A stretch of DNA of 64,000 bases from an uncultured Erythrobacter sp. (GTDB taxonomy: Bacteria > Pseudomonadota > Alphaproteobacteria > Sphingomonadales > Sphingomonadaceae), in contig CANLAD010000001.1 in NCBI GenBank assembly GCA_947488755.1, forward strand, positions 2,737,501-2,801,500, given 5' to 3'. Of this stretch, positions 37,293 to 46,050 are shown in pieces. The translations under genes were made by a program, and so were the position numbers. The notes below the pieces were generated by a model. It was not told where the DNA came from, did not search any database, and worked only from the letters and a program-made list of their open reading frames with translations. Within the stretch, counting starts at the first letter, position 1. Each line of letters begins with the position of its first letter.

Positions 37293-39014
37293 TCAGGCCG
37301 CCGCCATGTGCCGCGTGTAGGTCTCTCGCAGGCTCTTCTTGTCGATTTTTTGTGTGCCGAGCCGCGGGAGCATTTCAGTAGTGGTCCAGATATGCTCTTC
37401 CAGTGGCACCTTGAACGGCGCGGTTCGCTCCAGAAGGAATTCGCGAAGCTGCGCCGGCGTGACCGGATCGCGGCCATCCTTCACCCGGAAAATCGCCGCC
37501 GGGACTTCGCCAAAGCGATCGTCCGGCAGGCCGAAGACCGAGCATTCGGCAATGTCAGGATGCGCGTAGATCGCATCTTCGACTTCGATGCAGGTGATGT
37601 TCTCCCCGCCGCGAATGATGATGTCCTTCTTGCGATCGACGATGAAGAGGTAATCGTCCTCGTCAAGATAGCCGAGATCGCCGGTGCGGAAATACCGGTC
37701 CTTGGTAAAGGCGTCGCGCGTCGCGTCCTCATTGTTCCAGTAGCCGCGGAAATTCGCGATCGTGCGGATGCAGACTTCACCAGTTTCGCCCTGTGCAAGC
37801 TTGTTGCCGTCATCATCGAGGATTGCGAGATCGACAATCGGTTTCGAGGCGCGACCGGTCGAGCCGGGCTTTGCGAGGTAGTTTTCGTTGAAGTTGCCGC
37901 AACCCACGCCATTCGTTTCGGTCAGGCCATAGCCAAGCAGCGGGAAGCCTTTGGGAAAGGCGTCCTTGATCCGGGTCACGTGTTCGAGCGGGCGCGGGGC
38001 GCCGCCTGCGGCAAAGCTCTTGCAGGCCGAGAGATCGAACTTCTCGCGCTCGGGATGGGTCGCCATTTCATAGCTCATGAGCGGGACACCGACGAAATAC
38101 GTAACCTTTTCGGCCTCCATCAGGCGCAGCGCTTCGAGCGCGTCCCATTTCGGCATCAGCACCAGCTTGCGCGCGATAGCATAGGATTGCAGGAACAGCG
38201 GTACTTCGCCCGTCACATGAAACAGCGGGACCGCGACAAGTGCACTGGGCTGTGCGCTCAGGTCTTCACCCTGCTTTTCGAGCAGCACTTTGGCCATCGC
38301 GCTTTGTGCGACATAGCTCATTGTGCCTGCCACGACACCGCGATGGTCGGACCATGCGCCTTTGGATTGTCCCGTCGATCCCGACGTGTAGAGGATGGTG
38401 GCAAGGTCGTCCGCAGTCAGTTCACCCAGCATCCGCATCGCGACGGAAGGCCCGTCACCCGAAGGTGTCGCCCAGATCTCTGCAAGGCCATCTGACGGCG
38501 CGCCGCCATGACCGATCATGACGATGCGGGCCGAATGATCCGTCCCTTCAAGCCGCTCGGCACGAGCCTTGTCCGTCAGCACCAGCGAGCATTCGGCGAG
38601 GCGGATGCCGTAGGCAAGCTCGTCACCCGACCAGAAGCCGTTAAGCAGCGTCGCGCAGCCGCCAGCCATCGCGATGCCCATATAAGCGATTATCCAGTTG
38701 GCCGAATTGCGCGCGGCGATCCCGACGCGGTCACCCTTCTCCAGCCCGTGCTTCGCCACCAACCCCTCTGCCACGCAGACCGCGGCTGCATAGGTCTCAC
38801 CAAATGTGAGGCGCACATCGCCATCGACCAGGAAGGGCACGTCCTTGTGCTGGTTGCAGAAATGCGCGAAATAATGCGCCAATGTCGGAGGTGCCATCGC
38901 GAAGGCGGGCATTTCCATTCCGTCACGCTCAAACGGTACGGTGGCAAATGGCTGCCCCTCTTTGGTCAGCTCGGCCATGATCGTTTCGAGCGCAGAGTCC
39001 AGCTGGGTGGGCAT
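37293..39014 (-). CDS. AMP-forming acyl-CoA ligase (ANL superfamily)
   Basis: A 573-residue adenylate-forming enzyme. Core motifs: ATILYTSGSTGQSKGAW (phosphate loop, about residue 208), GYGLTETNGVG, RTGDLGYLDEDDYLFIVDRKKDIIIRGGENI, and a C-terminal lysine near RLGTQKIDKKSLR. It activates a carboxylic acid to its CoA thioester. The TLAHYFAHFCNQHKD N-terminal region is like the sphingomonad fatty-acid/steroid-acid ligases, but the substrate cannot be assigned. GGAGAGAG precedes ATG 39014. Confidence 0.9.
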   Translation of the reverse strand: MPTQLDSALETIMAELTKEGQPFATVPFERDGMEMPAFAMAPPTLAHYFAHFCNQHKDVPFLVDGDVRLTFGETYAAAVCVAEGLVAKHGLEKGDRVGIAARNSANWIIAYMGIAMAGGCATLLNGFWSGDELAYGIRLAECSLVLTDKARAERLEGTDHSARIVMIGHGGAPSDGLAEIWATPSGDGPSVAMRMLGELTADDLATILYTSGSTGQSKGAWSDHRGVVAGTMSYVAQSAMAKVLLEKQGEDLSAQPSALVAVPLFHVTGEVPLFLQSYAIARKLVLMPKWDALEALRLMEAEKVTYFVGVPLMSYEMATHPEREKFDLSACKSFAAGGAPRPLEHVTRIKDAFPKGFPLLGYGLTETNGVGCGNFNENYLAKPGSTGRASKPIVDLAILDDDGNKLAQGETGEVCIRTIANFRGYWNNEDATRDAFTKDRYFRTGDLGYLDEDDYLFIVDRKKDIIIRGGENITCIEVEDAIYAHPDIAECSVFGLPDDRFGEVPAAIFRVKDGRDPVTPAQLREFLLERTAPFKVPLEEHIWTTTEMLPRLGTQKIDKKSLRETYTRHMAAA

Positions 39015-39197
39015 TCGTTTCTCTCTCCTTGGCGTGCCCGTTTTCGGGCCACGTGGTGTTCAATTCGCATCGCGAAGGGTGGGCGCGTGTGCCCGAACCG
39101 GGCGCACGGCTCTTTCCCCGGGGCGACCGCTGTGCCAGAAGCCGCCGCGACACGCCGTCTCCTTACGGCATATCCCTGGTATTAAGAGGTTCCCCCC

Positions 39198-40073
39198 GTG
39201 CTGTCACTACTTGCCGCGAGCCAGGCCGCAGCGGAACCGATCTACTGGTCGGACCTGGGGCTGAGACCCTATCTGTTTGAGATCGGCGGATTTCAGCTGC
39301 GCTATTACTCGCTCGCCTACCTTATCGGCATCATCTTTGCCTATTGGCATCTGTCGCGCATGATCAAGGCACCCGGCGCACCGATGGCGCAGCGGCATGC
39401 CGATGACCTGTTCTTCTATTGCATGCTGGGCGTCATCATCGGCGGGCGGCTTGGCTACACGATTTTCTACCAGCCGGGCATCTGGGACAATCCGCTCGAC
39501 GTGTTCAAGCTGTGGGAAGGCGGGATGAGCTTTCATGGCGGGCTGGTCGGCGTGCTGATCGCGATCGGATGGGTGTCGCGCCGCGGCGACCTGTCGTTCC
39601 TGCGCGTATGCGACTACATCGCGGTCAACGTGCCGATGGGCATGCTGCTCGGGCGGCTGGCGAATTTCGTCAACGGCGAGCTTTGGGGGCGTCCGGCAGA
39701 TGTGCCATGGGCAATGGTGTTCCCGGATGCGCGCGCGGGCGAGATTGCGCGCCACCCGAGCCAGCTTTATCAGGCGGGGCTTGAAGGATTGGCGCTGCTG
39801 GTCATACTGCTTTTGCTGTTCTGGAAGACGCGGGCGCGCTATCGACCGGGATTGCTGGTCGGGATATTTACGATCGGTATCGGCATCGCCCGGTTCGTAA
39901 ACGAGTTTTTCCGCGAGCCGGACGCACAACTTGCCGAATTCGCCGCACGCACCGGACTATCGATGGGTCAATGGCTTACAATACCTTTGATACTGACTGG
40001 ATTGATTGTCACGATCTACGCCGTGACGAGGAAGCCCGTAGGGACGAAAGCGGCGAAACCGGCGACGGCGTAA
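39198..40073 (+). CDS. lgt: Prolipoprotein diacylglyceryl transferase
   Basis: A 291-residue inner-membrane enzyme with about seven transmembrane helices. Signature residues: YSLAYLIGI, SFHGGLVGVL (catalytic-region His), GRLANFVNGELWGRP and RHPSQLYQAGLEG. It attaches diacylglycerol to the lipobox cysteine, the step needed for the lipoproteins in this window. The start is GTG 39198, with AGAGG 7 nt upstream. Its end overlaps the possible start of the next gene. Confidence 0.95.
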   Translation: MLSLLAASQAAAEPIYWSDLGLRPYLFEIGGFQLRYYSLAYLIGIIFAYWHLSRMIKAPGAPMAQRHADDLFFYCMLGVIIGGRLGYTIFYQPGIWDNPLDVFKLWEGGMSFHGGLVGVLIAIGWVSRRGDLSFLRVCDYIAVNVPMGMLLGRLANFVNGELWGRPADVPWAMVFPDARAGEIARHPSQLYQAGLEGLALLVILLLLFWKTRARYRPGLLVGIFTIGIGIARFVNEFFREPDAQLAEFAARTGLSMGQWLTIPLILTGLIVTIYAVTRKPVGTKAAKPATA

Positions 40074-42619
40074 GCGGCGCGGGTCTGATCGACGAGGGGT
40101 TGAGCCTCGTCACAGGCGGATTGCGGCTGATTGATCCCGAGCCCGATGGCTCGCGGTCCGCTGACGCGTCCCCGAAAACCGAACCCGAAGCGCTCGCGGC
40201 GAAAGCCGCAAAGGACAAGGCTGTGGCTAAGGCCCAGGCCGAGCGTGAGGCCGCACAAAAGGCTCAGGCAGAAGCAGAAACGAAGGCAAAGCGGGAGGGA
40301 GCGGAGAAGGCGAGGGCCGAAGCTCTCGCCAAAAAGCAGGCCGCGGAAGAGGCCCGCCGCGAAGCCGAAGCCGAAGCCGAAGTGCAGCGCGAAGCCGAGG
40401 CAAAGGCCAAACGCGAAGCGGAAGAAGAGGCCAAGAGGAAGGCCGAAGAGCAGGCCCGCCAAGAGGCGGAGGCCAAGGCCAAGCGGGAAGCTGAAGAAAA
40501 AGCTCAGCGCGAGGCGGAGGCGAAAGCAAAGCGCGAGGCCGAGGAAAAGGCCAAGCGTGAAGCGGCGGAGAAAGCCCGGCAGGAGGCGGAAGCCAAGCGC
40601 AAGGCGGAAGCGGAAGCGAAGAAGAAGGCCGAAGAGCAAGCCAGGCGCGAGGCCGAGGCCAAGGCCAGGAGAGAGGCCGAAGAAAAGGCCAAAGCCGCGG
40701 CCAAGGCCAAGCGCGAGGCGGAGGAGAAAGCGAAGGCTGCCGCAGAGGCCAAAGCCAAGAGGGAGGCTGAAGAGCGCGCGAGAGCAGAAGCGGCCGCCAG
40801 GGCGAAGAAGGAAGCCGAAGAACGCGCGCGGCGCGAAGCCGAGGAGAACGCGCGCCGCGAAGCAGAAGCGAAAGCCAAGAAGGAAGCGGAAGAAAAAGCT
40901 CGGCGCGAAGCTGAAGCCAAGGCGAAGAAGGAGGCCGAGGAAAAGGCCCGCCGCGAGGCTGAAGCCGAGGCTAAAAAGGAGGCCGAGGAAAAAGCCCGCC
41001 GCGAGGCCGAGGCGAAGGCCAAGCGCGAGGCTGAAGCGAAGGCGAAAGCGGAGGCCGCCGAGAAGGCTCGACTGGCAGCGGAGGCCAAGGCGCGGGCCGA
41101 AGCAGAGGCCAAGGCGAAGAGAGAAGCAGAAGAACGCGCGCGCCGCGAAGCCGAGGCAAAGGCCAAAGCCGCGGCCGAGAAGAAGGCGCGGCTCGAAGCA
41201 GAGGCTGCCGCCAGGGCGAAGAAGGAAGCAGAGGCTAAAGCCAGGCTTGAGGCAGAAGCAAAAGCCAAACGCGAAGCGGAGGCCAGAGCAAAGAAAGAGG
41301 CCGAGGAAAAGGCGAAGGCCGAAGCCAAAGCCAAAGCCGAGGCCAAACGCGAGGCGGATGAGAAAGCCAAGGCTGCCGCCGAGGCCAAAGCCAAGAATGA
41401 GGCGGAGGCTCAGGCAAAGGCTGAAGCTGAGGCCAAGGAAAAAGCCGACGCCGAAGCCACGACAACTGCCGGTGCGAAGGCCAAGAAGAAGACCGGCAAG
41501 ACTGCGAAAGCGGCGCCGCCCGAACCGGAACCAGCGGCCCCCGCGCCCGCCGACGCGTCGGCAGAACCGCTGCCCGCCGGCGATCTCGGCGACAGCTTCC
41601 GACGCCTCATCCGCGAAACCGGTCCGATCAGCCTCGCGCGATACATGGCCGAAAGCAACGCGCGCTACTATGCGAGCCGCGATCCGCTGGGCGATGAGGG
41701 CGATTTCATCACTGCGCCCGAAATCAGCCAGATGTTCGGAGAACTCATCGGCCTGTGGCTGGCCGATCTATGGGTGCGGATGGGCGCGCGAAAGCACTTC
41801 CATTACGTCGAACTGGGTCCGGGCCGCGGCACTTTGTCGAAAGACGCCCTGAGCACGGCTGCGCGCTACGATTTCGATCCGAAGATTCACTTTGTCGAAG
41901 GCTCGCCCGCACTGCGCAAACTTCAGAGCGAGGCGTTCCCCGGCGCCACCCACCACCACGATGTCTCGACCCTGCCAGATGATGCGCCGCTGCTGATCGT
42001 CGCCAACGAATTCTTCGATGCGCTGCCGATCCATCAACTGGTGCGCTCGGCAACCGGGTGGCATGAACGCATGGTCGGTCTCGAAGACGGCGAACTCGCT
42101 TTCGTTGCGGGCGAAACGCCGATGGATTCGCTCGTGCCGAAAAGCTGGGCGACCGCGACACAGGGCACAATGATCGAAACCAGCGCGGCAGCCGTCAGCG
42201 TGATGACCGAAATCGCCACGCGGTTGAAGGATCAGGGCGGCGCCGCGATCATCATCGATTACGGAGCGAGCGAACTGCGCGCCGGATCATCGTTGCAGGC
42301 ACTGCGCAATCACGAGAAGGTCGACGTATTCGCTCATCCGGGCGAGGCCGACATCACCGCGCATGTCGATTTCGAGCTGTTGCAGGACGTGGCGGAGCGC
42401 AATGGGGCGGATGTCATGGGTCTCCAGATGCAGGGCGACTGGCTGATCCAGATGGGCATCGACATTCGCCACGAAGCGTTGGAGCGTAAAAACCCCGGCG
42501 AGAAGGAAAAGCTCAAGCGTCAGTATGATCGTCTGGTGCAGGACAACCAGATGGGCGCATTGTTCAAGGTGCTGGGTATCTGCGGTCGGCGCTGGCCGAT
42601 CGGGGTCGGTTTCGATTGA
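39971..42619 (+). CDS. MidA-family SAM methyltransferase with long KEA-helix N-terminus
   Basis: The last 345 residues or so are a MidA/NDUFAF7-type methyltransferase: ISLARYMAESNARYY, GDFITAPEISQMFGELIGLWL, SAM motif YVELGPGRGTLSKD, and the C-terminal ALFKVLGICGRRWP. Family knowledge: NDUFAF7 methylates an arginine of complex I; bacterial roles are unclear. Residues 74 to about 505 are an uninterrupted Lys/Arg/Glu/Ala array. No ATG, GTG or TTG was found between the repeat and the catalytic domain, so the enzyme can hardly be made without at least part of the array. ATG 39971 overlaps lgt by 103 nt; a TTG near 40110 or GTG in the early repeat are alternatives. Confidence 0.8.
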   Translation: MAYNTFDTDWIDCHDLRRDEEARRDESGETGDGVSGAGLIDEGLSLVTGGLRLIDPEPDGSRSADASPKTEPEALAAKAAKDKAVAKAQAEREAAQKAQAEAETKAKREGAEKARAEALAKKQAAEEARREAEAEAEVQREAEAKAKREAEEEAKRKAEEQARQEAEAKAKREAEEKAQREAEAKAKREAEEKAKREAAEKARQEAEAKRKAEAEAKKKAEEQARREAEAKARREAEEKAKAAAKAKREAEEKAKAAAEAKAKREAEERARAEAAARAKKEAEERARREAEENARREAEAKAKKEAEEKARREAEAKAKKEAEEKARREAEAEAKKEAEEKARREAEAKAKREAEAKAKAEAAEKARLAAEAKARAEAEAKAKREAEERARREAEAKAKAAAEKKARLEAEAAARAKKEAEAKARLEAEAKAKREAEARAKKEAEEKAKAEAKAKAEAKREADEKAKAAAEAKAKNEAEAQAKAEAEAKEKADAEATTTAGAKAKKKTGKTAKAAPPEPEPAAPAPADASAEPLPAGDLGDSFRRLIRETGPISLARYMAESNARYYASRDPLGDEGDFITAPEISQMFGELIGLWLADLWVRMGARKHFHYVELGPGRGTLSKDALSTAARYDFDPKIHFVEGSPALRKLQSEAFPGATHHHDVSTLPDDAPLLIVANEFFDALPIHQLVRSATGWHERMVGLEDGELAFVAGETPMDSLVPKSWATATQGTMIETSAAAVSVMTEIATRLKDQGGAAIIIDYGASELRAGSSLQALRNHEKVDVFAHPGEADITAHVDFELLQDVAERNGADVMGLQMQGDWLIQMGIDIRHEALERKNPGEKEKLKRQYDRLVQDNQMGALFKVLGICGRRWPIGVGFD
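40190..41500 (+). repeat. Degenerate 24-bp repeat array encoding 8-residue KEA units
   Basis: About 1.3 kb of imperfect tandem units of 24 bp, encoding REAEAKAK/REAEEKAR-type octads. Acidic and basic residues are placed i to i+4, the pattern of stable single alpha-helices and of the TolA middle domain; the 8-residue period does not suit a canonical heptad coiled coil. Codons vary from copy to copy, so the array is old or selected at protein level. Open frames on other strands here are by-products of the repeat. Confidence 0.9.
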
Positions 42620-42684
42620 ACGCGCGTGTCACCATCCTCCGGCCAATGACGTATCAGGGGTAGCCGGGCTTTGGGACGACACAT

Positions 42685-43116
42685 ATGACTGCACGAAAAA
42701 CCATCACTATCGCTGCTTCGTTCGCCGCCTTGATCCTCGGCGGCGCCCCTGCGCTTGGGGCTGAGCCGATCACGGGTCGCTGGGTGACGGAGGAGCGCGA
42801 TGCAATCGTCGAGATCGGACGCTGCGGTTCGTCCACCTGCGGGCGGATCGCTCAGTTCCTCGTGCCTCCGCCGCAGGGCCGCGACCAGCGCGATATCAAC
42901 AATCCCGATCCCGATCTGCGCAAGCGCCGCCTGCTAGGTCTGCCTGTGCTCAGCCGTTTTCGTGAGGAAGACGATCTTTGGCGCGGGCGGATTTATGATC
43001 CCAAGAGCGGCAAGGACTATCGCTCGGTCATCCGCCGCACCGGGCCGAACAGGCTTGAGGTGAAGGGCTGTCTTGGCCCGTTCTGCCAGACGCATATCTG
43101 GCGAAAAGCTAGCTAG
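42685..43116 (+). CDS. DUF2147-domain exported protein
   Basis: A 143-residue protein with a signal peptide (residues 1-26, ending ALGAEP) and a DUF2147 domain: GRWVTEERDAIVEIGRCGSSTCGRI, then WRGRIYDPKSGKDYRSVIRR and LEVKGCLGPFCQTHIWRK. The Cys pairs fit a periplasmic disulfide-bonded protein. Function unknown. It converges on the ABC transporter gene and overlaps it by 8 nt at the GCTAGCTAG stop region. Confidence 0.85.
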   Translation: MTARKTITIAASFAALILGGAPALGAEPITGRWVTEERDAIVEIGRCGSSTCGRIAQFLVPPPQGRDQRDINNPDPDLRKRRLLGLPVLSRFREEDDLWRGRIYDPKSGKDYRSVIRRTGPNRLEVKGCLGPFCQTHIWRKAS

Positions 43117-44656
43117 CGGGAAGTCCGATCGCGTCGGCAAGCTTGCGCGCCGCCTGTGTTGGCGTCAGCTTGCCCGCATCTTCGCGATCGACGGCATAAT
43201 TCGCCTCGCGCATCTCCTCGACATCGATCGCGCCGATGAGCGGCTCTAGCGCTGCCACCACCCCTTCCTCATCGGCGATGCGCGGAGACAGCATGATCAT
43301 CGCATCGTAGCTTGGCAGCGCCTCGCGCGGATCGTCCAGCACAACCAGCCTGTCCGCCGCGATGCGCCCGTCGGAAGAGTAGGCGCCGATCACGTCTGCT
43401 TCGCCCGATCGCAGGGCGTTGTACATGAAAGTGGGCGAGAAGCTGCGCGCTTCGTCGAAACGCAGGCCGTACGTTTCGCGCACGGCGTACCATTCGGGTC
43501 GTTCAAAGAATTCCGGATCGCCGCCGACCGTCAGCTGCGGTGCGACCGGAGCAAGATCTTCGAGCGATGCGGCATTCAACTCGCGCGCGCGGTCACTGCG
43601 CATCGCGAAGGCATAGGCGTTCTCGAACCCAAGCTTGCCCAGCACGCGGATGCCCGTGTTCTCGCGCTCCCATTCGACGATGGTTTCGTACATCGCCTCG
43701 CGTCCCGGATTGTCGGAACGTTCGAGTGTGTTGGCCCAGATCGTGCCGGTGTAGTCGACCGAGATATCGATATCTGATGAAGCGAGCGCGCTGTGCACGA
43801 TCGCCGAACCCAGCCCGTCGCGATATTCCACCTGATAGCCCGCATTTTCCAGCCGCTCACCGATCAGCCGAGCGAGGATGTACCCCTCGGAAAACTGCTT
43901 CGAGCCGATCACGACTGCATCTTCGTCATCGCCGCCGAACTGGTAGACAAGCGCGGACCCGACGCCGAGCGCAACCGCAAGCACGCCGACGCCGTATTGC
44001 CAGCGATTGCGATTGGCGAAGCCGCGCTCGACCAGCCCGAGCAGCGCATCCGCCACCAGCGCCAGACCAGCGCTGGCGATGCACCCGGCGAGCACCAGCG
44101 CCCAGTTCTGTGTCTGCAACCCGGCGAAAATTGGATCGCCCAGGCTCGGCTGACCGATCGTGGTCGCAAGCGTCGCTGCGCCGATCGTCCAGACGCTTGC
44201 GGTGCGAATGCCGGCCATGATGAAGGGCGCAGCCAGTGGCGCTTCCACCAGACGCAGTTTCTGCCATCCGGTCATGCCCACGCCATCTGCTGCTTCCAGC
44301 ACCCCCGGATCGAGATTGGCCTGCGCCGTCACCGCATTGCGAAGGATCGGAAGAAGAGCGTACAGCGCGAGGGCGAGGAGCGCGGGAAGAAAGCCGAGCG
44401 TGGGCAGATCCTCTCCGAACACGGCGCGCAGGGACAGCAGGATTGGGAAGAACAATGCCAGCAGGGCAAGAGCGGGGATCGTCTGCACCAGGCTTGCAAA
44501 GCCGAGCGCAATCCGCGCGACGTTTACTGAACGGCTCGCCCACACTGCGAGTGGCAGCGCGACCAGAAGACCGAGCGCGATCGCACTCGCGGCCAGAATG
44601 ACGTGGGCGGCGAACTTGTCGTCCAGACCCAGCAGTATTTCACCGATCCCGTTCAC
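43109..44656 (-). CDS. Osmoprotectant-type ABC transporter permease fused to its binding protein
   Basis: A 515-residue fusion. Residues 1-225 are a permease with about six transmembrane helices and the EAA-like loop LEAADGVGMTGWQKLRLVEAP. Residues 240-515 are an OpuAC/ProX-like type II solute-binding domain: VVIGSKQFSEGYILARLIGERL, DYTGTIWANTLE. The family (OpuBC/OpuCC, YehZ) takes up glycine betaine, choline or related compounds. The binding domain should face the periplasm, tethered to the permease. It follows the ATPase gene with a 4-nt overlap, giving a two-gene transporter. Confidence 0.88.
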   Translation of the reverse strand: MNGIGEILLGLDDKFAAHVILAASAIALGLLVALPLAVWASRSVNVARIALGFASLVQTIPALALLALFFPILLSLRAVFGEDLPTLGFLPALLALALYALLPILRNAVTAQANLDPGVLEAADGVGMTGWQKLRLVEAPLAAPFIMAGIRTASVWTIGAATLATTIGQPSLGDPIFAGLQTQNWALVLAGCIASAGLALVADALLGLVERGFANRNRWQYGVGVLAVALGVGSALVYQFGGDDEDAVVIGSKQFSEGYILARLIGERLENAGYQVEYRDGLGSAIVHSALASSDIDISVDYTGTIWANTLERSDNPGREAMYETIVEWERENTGIRVLGKLGFENAYAFAMRSDRARELNAASLEDLAPVAPQLTVGGDPEFFERPEWYAVRETYGLRFDEARSFSPTFMYNALRSGEADVIGAYSSDGRIAADRLVVLDDPREALPSYDAMIMLSPRIADEEGVVAALEPLIGAIDVEEMREANYAVDREDAGKLTPTQAARKLADAIGLPAS

Positions 44657-45411
44657 GTAGGCGCGCCCCCGTTTTTCAGCCGTGCGAGCTTTTCCGCCTG
44701 TTGCCGCGGGACCGATACGAGATTTTGGGCGATCTCCCCGCCCTTTCCATCAAGCAGCTCGCGTGGCTTTTCGTCGGCGACGACCTTCCCCGCGTCCATC
44801 ACCAGCACGCGATCGGCGAGCAGCAGCGCTTCAGCCATGTCATGCGTCACCATGATGGTGTTGAGCCCGAGTGTGTCATGCAGTTCGCGAACCGTCTCGC
44901 CCAGCGCGTCGCGGGTGATCGGATCGAGCGCGCCGAACGGCTCGTCCATCAACAGCAGTTCGGGATCTCCCGCCAGCGCCCGGGCGACGCCGACGCGTTG
45001 TCGCTGACCACCGGAGAGTTCGTCGGGCATCCGGCGCGCCATCTCGGGATCGAGTTCCACCAGTTCGAGCAATTCGGCGATGCGCTTGGCAGGTAGACTT
45101 TCTCCGGCCAGACGCGGGCCGATGGCGATATTCTCGCCCACGGCAAAATGCGGGAACAGGCCAATGCCCTGGAAGACATAGCCGATCCGCCGTCGCAATC
45201 GCGCCGCGCGCATGTCCTCGACATTCTCACCTGCAAACAGAACCCGCCCGGCGCTTGGCGTTTCGAGCGTGTTGACCATTTTGAGCAGCGTCGATTTGCC
45301 TGAACCCGACGCACCGACGAGGGCGACGAAGCTGCCGCGCTGCACGTCACAATCGACACCGTCGACCGCGACCACATTACCATAATGGCGTTCGACCTGT
45401 TCGAAGGACAC
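44653..45411 (-). CDS. Osmoprotectant-type ABC transporter ATP-binding protein
   Basis: A 252-residue ATPase: Walker A GASGSGKST (about residue 33), Q loop GYVFQGIGLFPH, signature DELSGGQRQRVGVARAL, Walker B LLLMDEPFGALDP, H loop MVTHD. It pairs with the fused permease/binding protein downstream. It lacks the C-terminal CBS domains that many ProV/OpuCA proteins carry. GTG 45411, with AAGGG 7 nt upstream, is the likely start, though an upstream ATT-start reading (MSINAPPKP...) is conceivable. Confidence 0.9.
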   Translation of the reverse strand: MSFEQVERHYGNVVAVDGVDCDVQRGSFVALVGASGSGKSTLLKMVNTLETPSAGRVLFAGENVEDMRAARLRRRIGYVFQGIGLFPHFAVGENIAIGPRLAGESLPAKRIAELLELVELDPEMARRMPDELSGGQRQRVGVARALAGDPELLLMDEPFGALDPITRDALGETVRELHDTLGLNTIMVTHDMAEALLLADRVLVMDAGKVVADEKPRELLDGKGGEIAQNLVSVPRQQAEKLARLKNGGAPT

Positions 45412-45468
45412 GACGGCACCCTTGGTGCCATTTGGTTTGGGAGGAGCGTTGATAGAAATGGTCTCTCT

Positions 45469-45978
45469 CTAGCGCGCGTCGTCGCCATTCTGACTTTCCT
45501 CGGATGCCGCATCCGATTGTGGCGGGAGGTAGGCAACGCGTCGTATCGCGATCGTCTTGCCATCGCTGTCGGTAGCGATCGCTTCGCCCTCCTCGTCGAC
45601 GTCGCCGATTGTCCAGCACTCTCCGCGTCCAGCATCCGGCTCAAAGCACAGGCGATTTTCCGGGCCGCGTTGCCAATTGCCTTGCGCAACCATCTCACCG
45701 TTGCGCAGGTCGCGATATCGGCCTTGCGGGTCAAAATGAGTGATTTGCACCGCGCCATCGCTGCCGATCGTGAGCCATCCCGTCCTCGCCACCGCAATGG
45801 CCGGATTGCTGGGCACGTCTTCGGACCCGGAGGCCTCGGGCGTTGCGCCTTCGACAGTCGCCGAAGCCTCTTCGGTCGCTGCGGCATCGATGCTTTCGCC
45901 CGCATCGTCAGCGCAAGCCAACAGCGTTAGCGTGACTGCGGCCAACAGCGCCGCGTTTGAATATCGTCTGGCAAACAT
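45469..45978 (-). CDS. Hypothetical lipoprotein
   Basis: A 169-residue protein with a lipoprotein signal (MFARRYSNAALLAAVTLTLLAC; lipobox LLAC), an acidic linker, and a compact domain from about residue 65 (GWLTIGSDGAVQITHFDPQGRYRDLRNGEMVAQGNW, with a Cys pair in RLCFEPDAGRGECW). The domain looks like a small beta-rich module; I do not recognise the family. ATG 45978 is chosen because it begins the signal peptide. Same strand as the ABC transporter genes, 57 bp upstream of them. Confidence 0.75.
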   Translation of the reverse strand: MFARRYSNAALLAAVTLTLLACADDAGESIDAAATEEASATVEGATPEASGSEDVPSNPAIAVARTGWLTIGSDGAVQITHFDPQGRYRDLRNGEMVAQGNWQRGPENRLCFEPDAGRGECWTIGDVDEEGEAIATDSDGKTIAIRRVAYLPPQSDAASEESQNGDDAR

Positions 45979-46050
45979 CACCGCGCGTGCAAGCCTAGGG
46001 TGCAAACGCGCACAGGCCAAGCTTGGCGAAAAGAGCGAGCTGAAAGGGAA

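Noticed and set aside
40190..41500. Possible CRISPR or intergenic tandem repeat
   Set aside because: Units are adjacent, degenerate, in one continuous coding frame and multiples of three; there are no spacers.
40131..41852. Long Arg/Pro/Lys-rich and Ala/Ser-rich open frames across the KEA array
   Set aside because: They arise because a 24-bp repeat without stops in one frame often has none in the others; no start signals or family similarity.
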